A DNA stretch of 44,207 nucleotides from Candidatus Fermentithermobacillaceae bacterium (GTDB taxonomy: Bacteria > Bacillota > Sulfobacillia > Fermentithermobacillales > Fermentithermobacillaceae). The stretch lies in contig DULO01000093.1 in the NCBI GenBank assembly GCA_012840345.1, forward strand, positions 65,788-109,994, read 5' to 3'. Of this stretch, positions 35,270-43,346 are shown piece by piece. The translations under genes and the position numbers were made by a program. Position 1 is the stretch's first letter; every line of letters starts with the position of its first letter. Under the pieces are notes generated by a model. The model was not told the DNA's origin. It did no database searches and saw only the letters and a list, made by a program, of their open reading frames with translations.

Positions 35270-35671
35270 TAGCAGGATTCATACCACCGAGCGGAGGTAG
35301 TTGTAGGATTTCTACCACCGAGCCGAGGCAGTAGTAGAACTCGTACGACTAAGCCGGGGTGGTTGTAGAATTCCTACAACCGAGCCGAGGTAGAAGTAGA
35401 ATTTCTACGACTGAGCTGAGGCAGTGGTAGGATTCTTACCACCGAGCCGGGGTAGTAGTAGAATTCCTACCACCGAGCCGAGACGGTGGTAGAATTCTTA
35501 CCACCGAGCCAAGGTAGTAGTAGAATACCTACCACCGAGCTGAGGCAGTAAGTAGAATTCCTACAACTGAGCCGAGGTGGTCGTAGGATTCCTACCACCG
35601 CTCCGAGGCAGTAGTAAGATTCTTACCACTTACCCGAGGTAGTGGTAGAATTTCTACCACAAGGCCCGGTT
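35268..35671. repeat. Array of thirteen 31-bp palindromic tandem repeats
   Basis: Units start at 35268, 35299, 35330, 35361, 35392, 35423, 35454, 35485, 35516, 35547 (32 bp), 35579, 35610 and 35641. Each is a dyad close to GTRGTAGAATTCCTACYAC followed by a conserved CGAGCCGAGGY linker; there are no unique spacers. Paired changes keep the symmetry: unit 4 has T-A where units 6, 8 and 13 have G-C at dyad positions 3/17, and unit 12 has A-T instead of G-C at 7/13. The last linker base alternates T/C in most neighbouring units, hinting at growth by 62-bp duplications. 31 bp is close to three helical turns. The unit length and stops in every frame argue against coding. Confidence 0.95.
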
Positions 35672-35683
35672 AGTCTTTCGAAA

Positions 35684-36034
35684 GCCAGTTCGTGGGAATG
35701 GGACCCCCAGACTGGAGATCAATACCGGAGGATCGACCGGTACCTCTCGGAGCAAACGGTCAAGATTGACATGCATCCAGGAAAGACAGCCGCACGCGGC
35801 GCGAAATCTCCTTCAGGAAAACCCGCCCCAGGATCTCTTGACCAGACTCTGTCTTTCCACAGGCCGCTCCAATCCTACTTCAAACACCTGACCAACCAGG
35901 GCTTCGCGATAACCAGGCTTGAGGAGTGGATCTCCCACAAGAAGAGCCAGCCAGGCCCAAGAGCTGCCGCGGAGAACCGGGCGCGGAAAGAAATCCCTCT
36001 TTTCCTCTTCATAGAAGCCAGGGTTATCTTCTAG
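35684..36034 (+). pseudogene. C-terminal remnant of a class I SAM-dependent methyltransferase
   Basis: About 116 codons from SSWEWDPQTGDQYRRIDRYLS through MHPG, LSFHRPLQSYFKHLTNQGFAITRLEEWISHKKSQPGPRAAAENRARKEIPLFLFIEAR to TAG. This matches the C-terminal third of a common clostridial SAM-dependent methyltransferase type. The N-terminal Rossmann half, with the SAM-binding GxGxG, is missing; immediately upstream is the end of the 31-bp array. The open frame begins with a GTG at 35642 inside the last repeat, which cannot restore function. A roughly 15-residue insertion follows MHPG. I interpret it as a truncated gene, presumably inactive. Confidence 0.75.
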
Positions 36035-36075
36035 GAGCGACGACCTCCGATAGTTTCCGAGGTACTTCACTAGCC

Positions 36076-36140
36076 CCTGAATAGTCTTTCTAGGAAGACT
36101 CGTAACGGTATTCAGGTAGGATTCCTCGACCAAGCTCGAG
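36076..36140. other. Nested inverted repeats and a possible stray array unit
   Basis: An outer stem CCTGAATA (36076-36083) / TATTCAGG (36109-36116) encloses AGTCTT-TCTAGG-AAGACT (36083-36100). It is followed by GGTAGGATTCCT and then ACC and CTCGAG (36115-36140), which resembles a decayed unit of the 35268-35671 array. No gene is credible here; a minus-strand open frame to 36163 runs through it. Confidence 0.4.
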
Positions 36141-36171
36141 AATGGTGTATCATATAGGCACAAACAAGCGC

Positions 36172-36239
36172 GGTTCTGATTACGGTTTGGTTCGGACTAC
36201 GGTTCGCTTCTGATTACGGTTCGGTTCCGATTACGGTTC
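36172..36239. repeat. Four 17-bp tandem repeats upstream of the GNAT gene
   Basis: GGTTCTGATTACGGTTT, GGTTCGGACTACGGTTC, GCTTCTGATTACGGTTC and GGTTCCGATTACGGTTC run head to tail, ending 50 bp before the GNAT start. They could be regulator sites or simple repeats. Confidence 0.8.
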
Positions 36240-36289
36240 GCGGTGCCATTCTGAGTGACGAACTCTAGGCCGGGAGGCGCGCAGGAATA

Positions 36290-37135
36290 ATGGGCAGGAT
36301 GGATAGCCTCGTTGTCGATAAGTCCATAGCCACGAGATTGGAACTGGCTGAAGCCGAGATGACCGCCCGGTACGCTTGGGCATACGCCAACCTTTACCCC
36401 GGCTCGGGAGCATGCGCCACTCCGGTCGCTGGAGGATACGTCTCCTTTGCCGGAAGCCGGTCCCCTCTCAGCAGGGCTACAGGCATGGGGCTTACATGCC
36501 GGGTGAAACCCGCCGAACTGGATATGGTTGAAGACTTCCTCAGATACCGCCGCGCTCGTCCAACCATTGATATCTGCCCGTTTGTCGACGAGTCTCTCTT
36601 GGATCTCATAGCGGACCGGGACTACCGCATATTCCATTTCCTCAACCTGTTCGTACGTCCCCTGACTCCAGGAAAACCGGAGTTCACAGACTTTGGACCG
36701 GGGATCACGATCATCCCGATGAGGCAGAAGAATGAAGAGGATCTGAATCTTTGGAGTCTCACGGTCGCCAGAGGTTTCGCGGGTACAGACGAAGGCGTCC
36801 CCCATGACATCGATCTTTTCCGGGCGCTGTTCCGCACCGTTGGGATCATCTGTTTCCTGGCCAAGGTAGACGGCCAAGTGGCGGGAGGCGGAGCCCTCAA
36901 GATTATAGACGGGACGGCGCTTCTCTCAACAGCGAGCACGCTGCCTGCTTTCAGAAGGAACGGGGTTCAGTCCGCTCTCCTCAAGGCGAGGCTGTCGGCG
37001 GCTGCCCAAGCCGGATGCGACTTGGCCGCGGTCATGACCCAACCCGGGAACGCCTCACAAAGGAACGTCACCCGGGCCGGATTCTGTCTGGCCTATACCA
37101 GGATAACGATGGTGAGAGGCCCCAGAACAGACTAA
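36290..37135 (+). CDS. GNAT family N-acetyltransferase
   Basis: Acetyl-CoA-dependent acyltransferase, substrate unknown. The product is 281 residues. The N-terminal half (about 1-135) is divergent, as in two-domain GNATs. The C-terminal GNAT core has the beta4-beta5 strands FLAKVDGQVAGGGALKIIDGTALLSTASTLPAFRRNGVQSALLKARLSAAAQAGC; RRNGVQSA takes the place of the R-x-x-G-x-G/A acetyl-CoA loop. It ends GNASQRNVTRAGFCLAYTRITM, the usual final motif. ATG 36290 is used, with GGGAGG 12 nt upstream; ATG 36299 is an alternative. It stands alone on this strand downstream of the 17-bp repeats. Confidence 0.82.
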   Translation: MGRMDSLVVDKSIATRLELAEAEMTARYAWAYANLYPGSGACATPVAGGYVSFAGSRSPLSRATGMGLTCRVKPAELDMVEDFLRYRRARPTIDICPFVDESLLDLIADRDYRIFHFLNLFVRPLTPGKPEFTDFGPGITIIPMRQKNEEDLNLWSLTVARGFAGTDEGVPHDIDLFRALFRTVGIICFLAKVDGQVAGGGALKIIDGTALLSTASTLPAFRRNGVQSALLKARLSAAAQAGCDLAAVMTQPGNASQRNVTRAGFCLAYTRITMVRGPRTD

Positions 37136-37254
37136 CTGCCGGCAATGGACGCCGGGGTATCTCCAAACCCGTATGACCCAGCTTTCATGCGGTTCTGAGA
37201 AGTTTTTCCTACATCGCCGGTTAACATAAACCCTGGTTGAATGCGATATTTCCT

Positions 37255-37286
37255 CTAGTAATCTGTTCTTGTTCAGTGATTACTAG
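37255..37286. promoter_or_regulatory. Long-arm inverted repeat upstream of the hypothetical gene
   Basis: CTAGTAATC (37255-37263), 14 nt, GATTACTAG (37278-37286): perfect 9-bp arms about 40 bp before the gene start. It could be an operator or a leader hairpin. Confidence 0.45.
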
Positions 37287-37325
37287 CGCGAGCGGAGGTA
37301 AGGGAAGCATCTGGGGGTGTCTTTC

Positions 37326-38045
37326 GTGAAAGTCGCCGGCCCCACGGCAGTTTTCACAAACCGCCATTTCCAAGACCTAGAACAACGCCAAGTGGAGTTC
37401 TTGCGCCCGCGCGACCACAAAGCGCCTGCGTCCTCTGACCTTCTTGAGATATCCATGCAAGCAAAGAATGCGTATCTCAGCGCATCGCCGGCTGTCGCGG
37501 CACAAAGCCCGGAAATCATCATGCAGGATGCGCTTGACGTTCAGGGTCTGGTAGCCCCCCAGCACTATGCCATTGGGGCCCAAAGACTGGAAACCTCCAA
37601 GCAGGATGCCGTCAGGATGGCACTCCCGTCGCTGGAGGTCAATAAGCTCGACACCCGGGAGCCGCAGGAAATCACCATCGAGCACAAGTGCCTGGTCCTG
37701 GTCTTGTCTAAACTCCTGAGCATCCGGATAAAGGTGCCTGACGAACTGCAGGCTCATCCGAAGTTAAGACCTCTCAACCAACAGGAAGCAGGCAGTTCCT
37801 TGCCGTCCGCCTATCACTACAAAGAATGGAGCGAAACAGGTCGCATATACTTCAAAGCTACGGGCGAGTTGAAAACCGGGGACGGCCTGACAGTGCAAAT
37901 CGCGGCCGAACTCAACACCGACCGCGACTTCGTCCGGTCCTACGGACTAAACCTGGGCGCTGGGGACACACGCCTGGTAGACCCGTTAGTCATCCATTGC
38001 GACGCCCCCCGCCGGCGCACTCAGGTCAACCACATTCGTATTTGA
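37326..38045 (+). pseudogene. Conserved hypothetical protein with C-terminal frameshift
   Basis: A 239-residue frame. The N-terminus (MKVAGPTAVFTNRHF...) and middle (LVLVLSKLLSIRIKVPDEL) resemble an uncharacterised bacterial family. The family's beta-rich C-terminal part contains YHYKEWSETGRIYFKATGELKTGDG and the recurrent LNLGAGDTRLVDPLVIHCD. At 38005-38010 a C6 tract shifts the frame and the protein ends RRRTQVNHIRI. Removing one C gives APAGALRSTTFVFETRSDGT, the expected continuation, with the stop then at 38161-38163, overlapping the convergent permease gene. The start is GTG 37326 behind GGGGGTG; GTG 37317 is an alternative. The break may be a real mutation, slippage or an assembly error. 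Function unknown. Confidence 0.6.
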
Positions 38046-38103
38046 AACCCGTTCCGACGGGACGCTTGTAGGCTCCATCCGCGTGGGTAACAAGACTGCA
38101 CCT

Positions 38104-39309
38104 CTACTCGAACTTGGTCCTGGTCACGCCCAGCCCAAAGAACACCAAAGTGAAACCGGCTAGGACCAACAACGGCAAGTAGATGCTAGACAGACCCGCT
38201 CCCCGCGCCACGACATCGTTTAGAGCGCCCATCGCCCACGCCTGCGGCGTGAACTTGCTGATGGTCCTCATTGTTGGAGACACGATCTCCAAAGGCCAGT
38301 AGCATCCTCCCAGCATGCACGTGGCCGTAATCACGATCGGGGATAGGGCCTGAAGCTGAGCTGAAGTCCGGACTACGGTAGATAGAAGGATCCCCAATCC
38401 CGTGACGCACAGCAAAAACATCATCAGAATCGCCGCTACCAGAAGTGGACTAGGACCGTAATCGACCCCGAACAGGAATCTCCCGGCGAGGAACAACACA
38501 GCCACCTGACCCAGTCCGATTATATAGGCCCCCAGGATCTTCCCACCTAGGATGCTCGCGCGGGAGACCGGCGTCGTGAGAAGCCTCGCCCAAGTGCCTT
38601 CCTGCCGTTCTTCCAGGATGTCGCCGGCCTGGAATATGACCGTGAACATCGTAAACATCAGGTAGATACCCATGGAGAGATAGGACCGGGACTCTCCGGC
38701 ATCGTCGCCGCCGTCCTCAACTATCCGCATCACAACCGGCTCGTAGGCTACCGACAGAACCGGGCGGTCTTTCAAATCTGATAACGCCTCGGCTGCCACG
38801 CCCCGCGGGTCGATCACCTGGTCCAAACCAAGCGAATGAGCTGTCTCTTCCGTCACAGACGAAACAGCCTCCGACAAAATGTAATCGGCCACTACCTTCT
38901 CAACCAGGGATCCCACGGTCATCGCCAGCTTTGACGTGGAAAGGCTCAGCGCTTGAACAGGTAAGGGAGTGGACCCGCCCAGGGATTCCTGAAACCCCTC
39001 CGGAAAGACGTAACCCACCTCAAGCCGCCCTTCCCGGATATCTCTTCTAAGCTGGTCCTCTGTCAGTTTCGTTACCGAGTACGCGCCTGAAGATGCCAGT
39101 TCTGACGCGATGGCGCCGGTGAGCGGCGTGTTGTCGTAGTCGGCGATGCCCACCGGGATCTTTGGCAGTCCTCGGCCTCCGCCCGCGCCGAACACCGTCC
39201 CGAAGACAGACGCGAACAGCAGCGCCAGGCCCATCATTATCAGGAGAACCCACTTCTCCTTCCGGGTTTTCAAGAGAGACAGCCAGGCAACGTGCATCAT
39301 GGCCTTCAT
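38104..39309 (-). CDS. ABC-2 type transporter permease (distal)
   Basis: The product is 401 residues. It has one N-terminal TM helix (about residues 20-42, WVLLIMMGLALLFASVFGTVFG), a large extracytoplasmic domain of about 170 residues (PKIPVGIADYDNTPLTGAIAS...), then about five C-terminal TM helices with the ABC-2 signature region (FQAGDILEERQEGTWARLLTTPVSRASILGGKILG). It pairs with the similar permease encoded just upstream (12-bp gap) and the ATPase to make a heterodimeric exporter. Substrate unknown; related systems export drugs, lipids or peptides. Confidence 0.9.
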   Translation of the reverse strand: MKAMMHVAWLSLLKTRKEKWVLLIMMGLALLFASVFGTVFGAGGGRGLPKIPVGIADYDNTPLTGAIASELASSGAYSVTKLTEDQLRRDIREGRLEVGYVFPEGFQESLGGSTPLPVQALSLSTSKLAMTVGSLVEKVVADYILSEAVSSVTEETAHSLGLDQVIDPRGVAAEALSDLKDRPVLSVAYEPVVMRIVEDGGDDAGESRSYLSMGIYLMFTMFTVIFQAGDILEERQEGTWARLLTTPVSRASILGGKILGAYIIGLGQVAVLFLAGRFLFGVDYGPSPLLVAAILMMFLLCVTGLGILLSTVVRTSAQLQALSPIVITATCMLGGCYWPLEIVSPTMRTISKFTPQAWAMGALNDVVARGAGLSSIYLPLLVLAGFTLVFFGLGVTRTKFE

Positions 39310-39321
39310 CCAAGAACCCTC

Positions 39322-40539
39322 CTATTCCAACCGGATGCGCTTAAGGCCGAACCCCAGATACACCGCACCCATTAGGCCCATGACAAGCATAGGCTGAAGG
39401 GCTCCCGCAAGCCCTCGTCCTTCCATGATCGAGAGGAAGCCTTGGAGTCCCCACCTTGTGATAGTAAGCTGGCTAACGAAATGCAGCGCTGCCGGGAACG
39501 CGTATATGGGCATCGCGCATCCGCCAAGGAGCGCCATGAGCTGGACGCTTGCGTTCACCAAGCCATCGGCCACCCGCTCGGTCTTAGCCAAAGACCCGAT
39601 AAACATGGCGAACCCGGTGGACGCGAACGCCATGGCCGCCGCTACTCCTAAGACAGCGACGACGGGGCCACCCCAGTCCACTCTTAGGACCCCCCAGGTG
39701 AACCCGATCAAAACAAGCAACTGGAGCAGGCATATCAGAAAAGTGGCGAGCGTCTTGCCGAGAAGTATGTCCGCCTTGGTGGCCTTGGTGGCGAACAGCC
39801 TGGCCATGGTGTGCATTTTACGTTCCTCGATTATCGACTTGACGCCCAGCATGCCTCCGAACAACACAAACATGGTAGACATTCCCGCCGTGTAGTACTG
39901 GGCTGAGCTAATCCAGGTAGTCTCCATGGCGCTTTGTGCCAAGACGGTCCTGGACTTAAGCGTCTTTTCTGTGACGCTGTCCGCCACCTTGGACGCAAGT
40001 CCTGACAGGTCCTCACTGCTTAGAGCCACCTGGGCCTGGGCCGCGGCTCTCATGACCGCTTCGACGACGTTTCCGGTAGCCGCGTATACAGCCGAGTATT
40101 GGCTAGCGAAAACGTTGGCAATCCCCCGGACGATCTCAGGCCGTATGGAGTCCGCGGCGTCCCCCAGCACCTTGATTTCCAGGCTGTCCTGGGGGGACGT
40201 ACTCGAAGGCGCCTCCGGAATGATCACTGCGCAAGCCGCCTCACCTTTAAGTACGAGATCTCGGCCGTCCTCCTCTGTTGCCGCGTCTACGAGGGTAATC
40301 AAGTCCTTCAGTTCCTCCGAGGTGAAGACCTGACGCACGTAAGTCCCGATGTCGCCGCCGTTCAAGTCCACAAATGCCACTTTGAACGTGGCGATCCGAT
40401 CCTCCTTGGAAAACATGGGAGCCAAGGCCGCCCCCAGGATGACGATAAGAATGAGGGGCATAGCGATGATGAGCGTCAGCGCTTTGTAGTCCCGGACCAC
40501 GGTCTTGATGTCTTTGAAAGCTATCTCGAGGGCTCTCAT
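39322..40539 (-). CDS. ABC-2 type transporter permease (proximal)
   Basis: The product is 405 residues with the same plan as its neighbour. The first TM is at about residues 20-45 (LTLIIAMPLILIVILGAAL), then an extracytoplasmic domain starts at FKVAFVDLNGGDIGTYVRQVF. A multi-helix C-terminal region carries MLGVKSIIEERKMHTMARLFATKATKADILLGKTLA and ends LGFGLKRIRLE. It lies 10 bp after the ATPase gene and 12 bp before the second permease gene, so the three are one transcript. Confidence 0.9.
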   Translation of the reverse strand: MRALEIAFKDIKTVVRDYKALTLIIAMPLILIVILGAALAPMFSKEDRIATFKVAFVDLNGGDIGTYVRQVFTSEELKDLITLVDAATEEDGRDLVLKGEAACAVIIPEAPSSTSPQDSLEIKVLGDAADSIRPEIVRGIANVFASQYSAVYAATGNVVEAVMRAAAQAQVALSSEDLSGLASKVADSVTEKTLKSRTVLAQSAMETTWISSAQYYTAGMSTMFVLFGGMLGVKSIIEERKMHTMARLFATKATKADILLGKTLATFLICLLQLLVLIGFTWGVLRVDWGGPVVAVLGVAAAMAFASTGFAMFIGSLAKTERVADGLVNASVQLMALLGGCAMPIYAFPAALHFVSQLTITRWGLQGFLSIMEGRGLAGALQPMLVMGLMGAVYLGFGLKRIRLE

Positions 40540-40549
40540 CGCGACCCTC

Positions 40550-41485
40550 CTAGTCTCTGAGAGCCCGGCCTGTGAGGCTTAGGAACACACTTTCCAGGTT
40601 GGGCTCAGTGATATTGACGGACCTGACCTTGACGCCCGCCCTCAAGAGCACTTCGAGGATCTGGGGCAACCGTTCGTGACCTTGCTTTACCAGGACAGTA
40701 ACTACTCCGCTCCCGTCCGACACGCTTTGAACTTCTGGGATCGCTTCGATCTCCTTGAGGGCGGGAATCGCGCTCTCCCCGACGACGATTTCAATCTTAT
40801 CGGCGTCGCCCACCATCTTGGCCAGTTCGTCCTTTGTTCCGAGCGCCAGGACCTTTCCCCGGTCCATGATGGCCACACGACTGCAGAGGTGCTCCACCTC
40901 TTCCATGTAATGACTCGTGTAGATGACCGTCACACCTTCTGCATTCAACCTCAGCACTGTGTCGAGGATGTGAGTTCTGGACTGGGGGTCGATGCCGACT
41001 GTGGGCTCATCCATGATGAGAAGTTCGGGCTTGTGGAGAAGGGCCGCCCCGATGTTAATGCGCCGCTTCATGCCGCCTGAGTATGTCTCAATCCTGTCCT
41101 TAGCCCTGTCTGAAAGCCCGCAGTACTCGAGAGCCTCGTCAACGCGTTCGGCGAGAAGGCTTCCGCTCAATCCGTACATTTTTCCCCAGAAGGTCAGGTT
41201 TTCCCGCGCTGTCAGCGAGGGATACAGCGCGACGTCCTGGGGAACCAATCCCAAGACTTTCTTGATTTCCTGGGACGTCCGAGTGACTTCCTTTCCTTTC
41301 AGATAGATCTTGCCTGCCGTGGGGGTAAGCAGTCCACACAGCATGGAGATGGTAGTGGACTTCCCGGCCCCGTTAGGCCCCAACAACCCGAAAACCTCGC
41401 CCTGCTGGACCGAAAAACTGATTCCGTCAACCGCGACCGTGTTTCCGAACTCCTTCCGAAGGTCCCAAAGTTCCAGGAAATCCAT
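40550..41485 (-). CDS. ABC transporter ATP-binding protein
   Basis: Energises the two ABC-2 permeases encoded downstream. The product is 311 residues. It has Walker A GPNGAGKSTT, Q-loop LGLVPQDVALYPSLTARENL, signature YSGGMKRRINIG, Walker B LLIMDEPTVGID and H-loop YTSHYMEEVEHL. A C-terminal accessory domain of about 90 residues, typical of DrrA/CcmA-like exporters, follows. The start is ATG 41485. A hairpin and a small palindrome lie in the leader. Confidence 0.94.
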   Translation of the reverse strand: MDFLELWDLRKEFGNTVAVDGISFSVQQGEVFGLLGPNGAGKSTTISMLCGLLTPTAGKIYLKGKEVTRTSQEIKKVLGLVPQDVALYPSLTARENLTFWGKMYGLSGSLLAERVDEALEYCGLSDRAKDRIETYSGGMKRRINIGAALLHKPELLIMDEPTVGIDPQSRTHILDTVLRLNAEGVTVIYTSHYMEEVEHLCSRVAIMDRGKVLALGTKDELAKMVGDADKIEIVVGESAIPALKEIEAIPEVQSVSDGSGVVTVLVKQGHERLPQILEVLLRAGVKVRSVNITEPNLESVFLSLTGRALRD

Positions 41486-41514
41486 GTCCGTTCCCCCAGG
41501 TGTCGAGTTGCTGT

Positions 41515-41566
41515 CTCCGGAAGGCTCCCACCCGAAGCGTCTTTCCGGAGAAAGTTCAAACTTGAA
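41515..41566 (-). promoter_or_regulatory. Leader hairpin and palindrome ahead of the ABC-2 operon
   Basis: CTCCGGAA (41515-41522) and TTCCGGAG (41543-41550) are perfect inverted arms 20 bp apart. Next to them is the dyad TTCAAACTTGAA (41555-41566), which could be a repressor site. No promoter hexamers were convincing. Confidence 0.4.
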
Positions 41567-41597
41567 TACATAAATTCACAGAAAAAGTCTGATATCG

Positions 41598-41801
41598 CCG
41601 TGATAACATTAATGACGAGTTGATCTGAGTAATTCGCGCCAAGAGCATCGGCGGTTTGGTGAAGGGACTTGGCAGAGACTCCGTGATAGCATTGGTTAGA
41701 GGCGAGTTACCTCGGGAATCTCGCCCACAAAGTGCAATAGAGCTTGGCGGACACCGTGAGCAGGTTGGCCATAGGTGAATCGCCTCGGGAGGTCTCACGT
41801 C
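41598..41801. repeat. Three degenerate 73-83-bp direct repeats upstream of the hydrolase gene
   Basis: Segments beginning CCGTGATAACATT (41598), CCGTGATAGCATTGG (41681) and CCGTGAGCAGGTTGG (41754) each continue with a GAGTT/GAATC element and a CTCGGGA-TCTC-like end. Similarity is partial. The hydrolase ribosome site lies at the end of the third copy. No gene is seen between 41486 and 41801. Confidence 0.35.
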
Positions 41802-43199
41802 ATGAAGTCGTCTAGGTACTTGTTGGTGATGGCTCTGCTGGTGGCCGTGGTTTTTGCGGTTCTTACGCCGGCGTGTTCCAAGAAAGAGGCGCCGCCCCCG
41901 GTGTCGGAGCTGTCCGACGCGGAACTCGAGAGCAAGGCGCGGACGCTCATCGATCTTCTCAGCGCCTCTGAGGATAAGAGCGCGGAGGTCATCCAGATGT
42001 TTTCCGCGCAGATGGCCAAAGCTTTCCCCGCATCCCAGGTGAAACAAGTGTGGCCGGAGCTAGTTAGCCAACTGGGTAGTTACGAGGGCCAGGGGAACGC
42101 CCGCTTGGCCGAAGAGTCCGGGTACAAGGTCGTCTACATCACCTGCTCATTTGAGAAGGGTAATCTGGACTGCAAAGTAGTGTTTGACAACTCGGGCGCG
42201 GTTGCCGGACTATGGTTCCTCCCTGCCCAGTCCTCGTCAACCAACGAGTACAAGGCGCCCGCGTACGCGGACGCCGGGTCTTTCACCGAAGTCCAAGTCA
42301 CGGTTGGGGAGGGCGACTGGCAGTTGCCGGGCATCCTGTCCCTTCCGAAGGGAGAGGGCCCTTTCCCCGCTGTCGTGCTGGTGCACGGTTCTGGTCCCAA
42401 CGACATGGATGAGACGGTCGGAGCAAACAAACCCTTCAAGGACCTGGCCTGGGGACTGGCAACTCAAGGAGTGGCGGTCCTTCGGTACGAAAAGAGGACA
42501 CGGGAGCACCAATCCAAGATGGCCGAACTCACATCTTCCATGACAGTCGAGCAAGAAACCATCGAGGATGCACTCCTCGCGGTTGACCTCCTCAGATCGC
42601 ACGAACGCATTGACCCGAACCGGGTGTTCTTGCTGGGACACAGCCTTGGAGGAATGCTGGCTCCAAGGATAGCAACGGCGGTCACAAGCAGGCCGTCAGG
42701 TTCATCTACCTTGCGCGGCGTCATCTTGCTGGCTGCAAACGCCAGGAGCCTCCTGGATCTCATAGAGGAACAGATGGGCTACCTAGCGTCAACCGACGGC
42801 ACCATTTCAGCGGAAGAAGCCGCGCAAGTAGCATCCGTCAAGGCCGCCTGTGATTCGATTCGGAACGGCACACTTAAAGATAGTGACGTGGTGCTCGGAG
42901 CGGGCCGCGCGTACTGGGAGGACCTGATGGCGTATGACCCAGTTCAAACCGCCCAGGAGCTTGAGATGCCCCTCTTGGTCTTGCAAGGGGAACGGGACTA
43001 TCAAGTAACCATGGCCGATTTTGAGCTCTGGCAGAACGCGTTGGGAGACTCGCCCAACGCGACTCTCAAGTCCTACCCGGCACTGAATCACCTGTTCATC
43101 GCGGGAACCGGGAAGAGCCTTCCAGCCGAGTACGAGGTGCCCGGCAACGTGGACAAAGCAGTCGTGGACGACATCGCCGAATGGATCAAAGCGCAGTGA
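41802..43199 (+). CDS. Lipoprotein alpha/beta hydrolase with DUF3887 domain
   Basis: The product is 465 residues. A signal peptide with lipobox LTPACSKK suggests a lipid-anchored extracytoplasmic protein. A DUF3887 domain (about residues 30-140) is followed by an alpha/beta-hydrolase domain with the oxyanion region VLVHGSGPNDMDE, nucleophile elbow GHSLGGM (Ser near 281), Asp in LVLQGERDYQV and His in YPALNHLF, so the triad appears intact. Related proteins are peptidases or esterases; the substrate is unknown. The start is ATG 41802 with GGGAGG 9 nt upstream; the frame continues to an ATG at 41775 without a ribosome site. It is divergent from the ABC-2 exporter operon. Confidence 0.9.
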   Translation: MKSSRYLLVMALLVAVVFAVLTPACSKKEAPPPVSELSDAELESKARTLIDLLSASEDKSAEVIQMFSAQMAKAFPASQVKQVWPELVSQLGSYEGQGNARLAEESGYKVVYITCSFEKGNLDCKVVFDNSGAVAGLWFLPAQSSSTNEYKAPAYADAGSFTEVQVTVGEGDWQLPGILSLPKGEGPFPAVVLVHGSGPNDMDETVGANKPFKDLAWGLATQGVAVLRYEKRTREHQSKMAELTSSMTVEQETIEDALLAVDLLRSHERIDPNRVFLLGHSLGGMLAPRIATAVTSRPSGSSTLRGVILLAANARSLLDLIEEQMGYLASTDGTISAEEAAQVASVKAACDSIRNGTLKDSDVVLGAGRAYWEDLMAYDPVQTAQELEMPLLVLQGERDYQVTMADFELWQNALGDSPNATLKSYPALNHLFIAGTGKSLPAEYEVPGNVDKAVVDDIAEWIKAQ

Positions 43200-43346
43200 G
43201 TGGGCATAAGCCTACTAGATAGGTCAGGCGCAGTAGCTAGGTCAAACGCGCAATAGAAGCAGCATGTAGTCCTGTCATGGCTAGCCTGTCATGTGGTAAT
43301 ACGACCGAAGGCGAGTCACAATGTCCCTGCCTCATGCCGCACAGTT

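Noticed and set aside
35268-35671. CRISPR array
   Set aside because: Units are contiguous and nearly identical over their whole length; there are no unique spacers and no cas genes.
35813-36163. Minus-strand 116-codon open frame
   Set aside because: Half of it is antisense to the well-recognised methyltransferase remnant and the rest runs through nested inverted repeats; no family resemblance.
36197-36877. Minus-strand 226-codon open frame
   Set aside because: Antisense to the GNAT gene; its C-terminal Asn/Arg repeats are just the translated 17-bp repeats.
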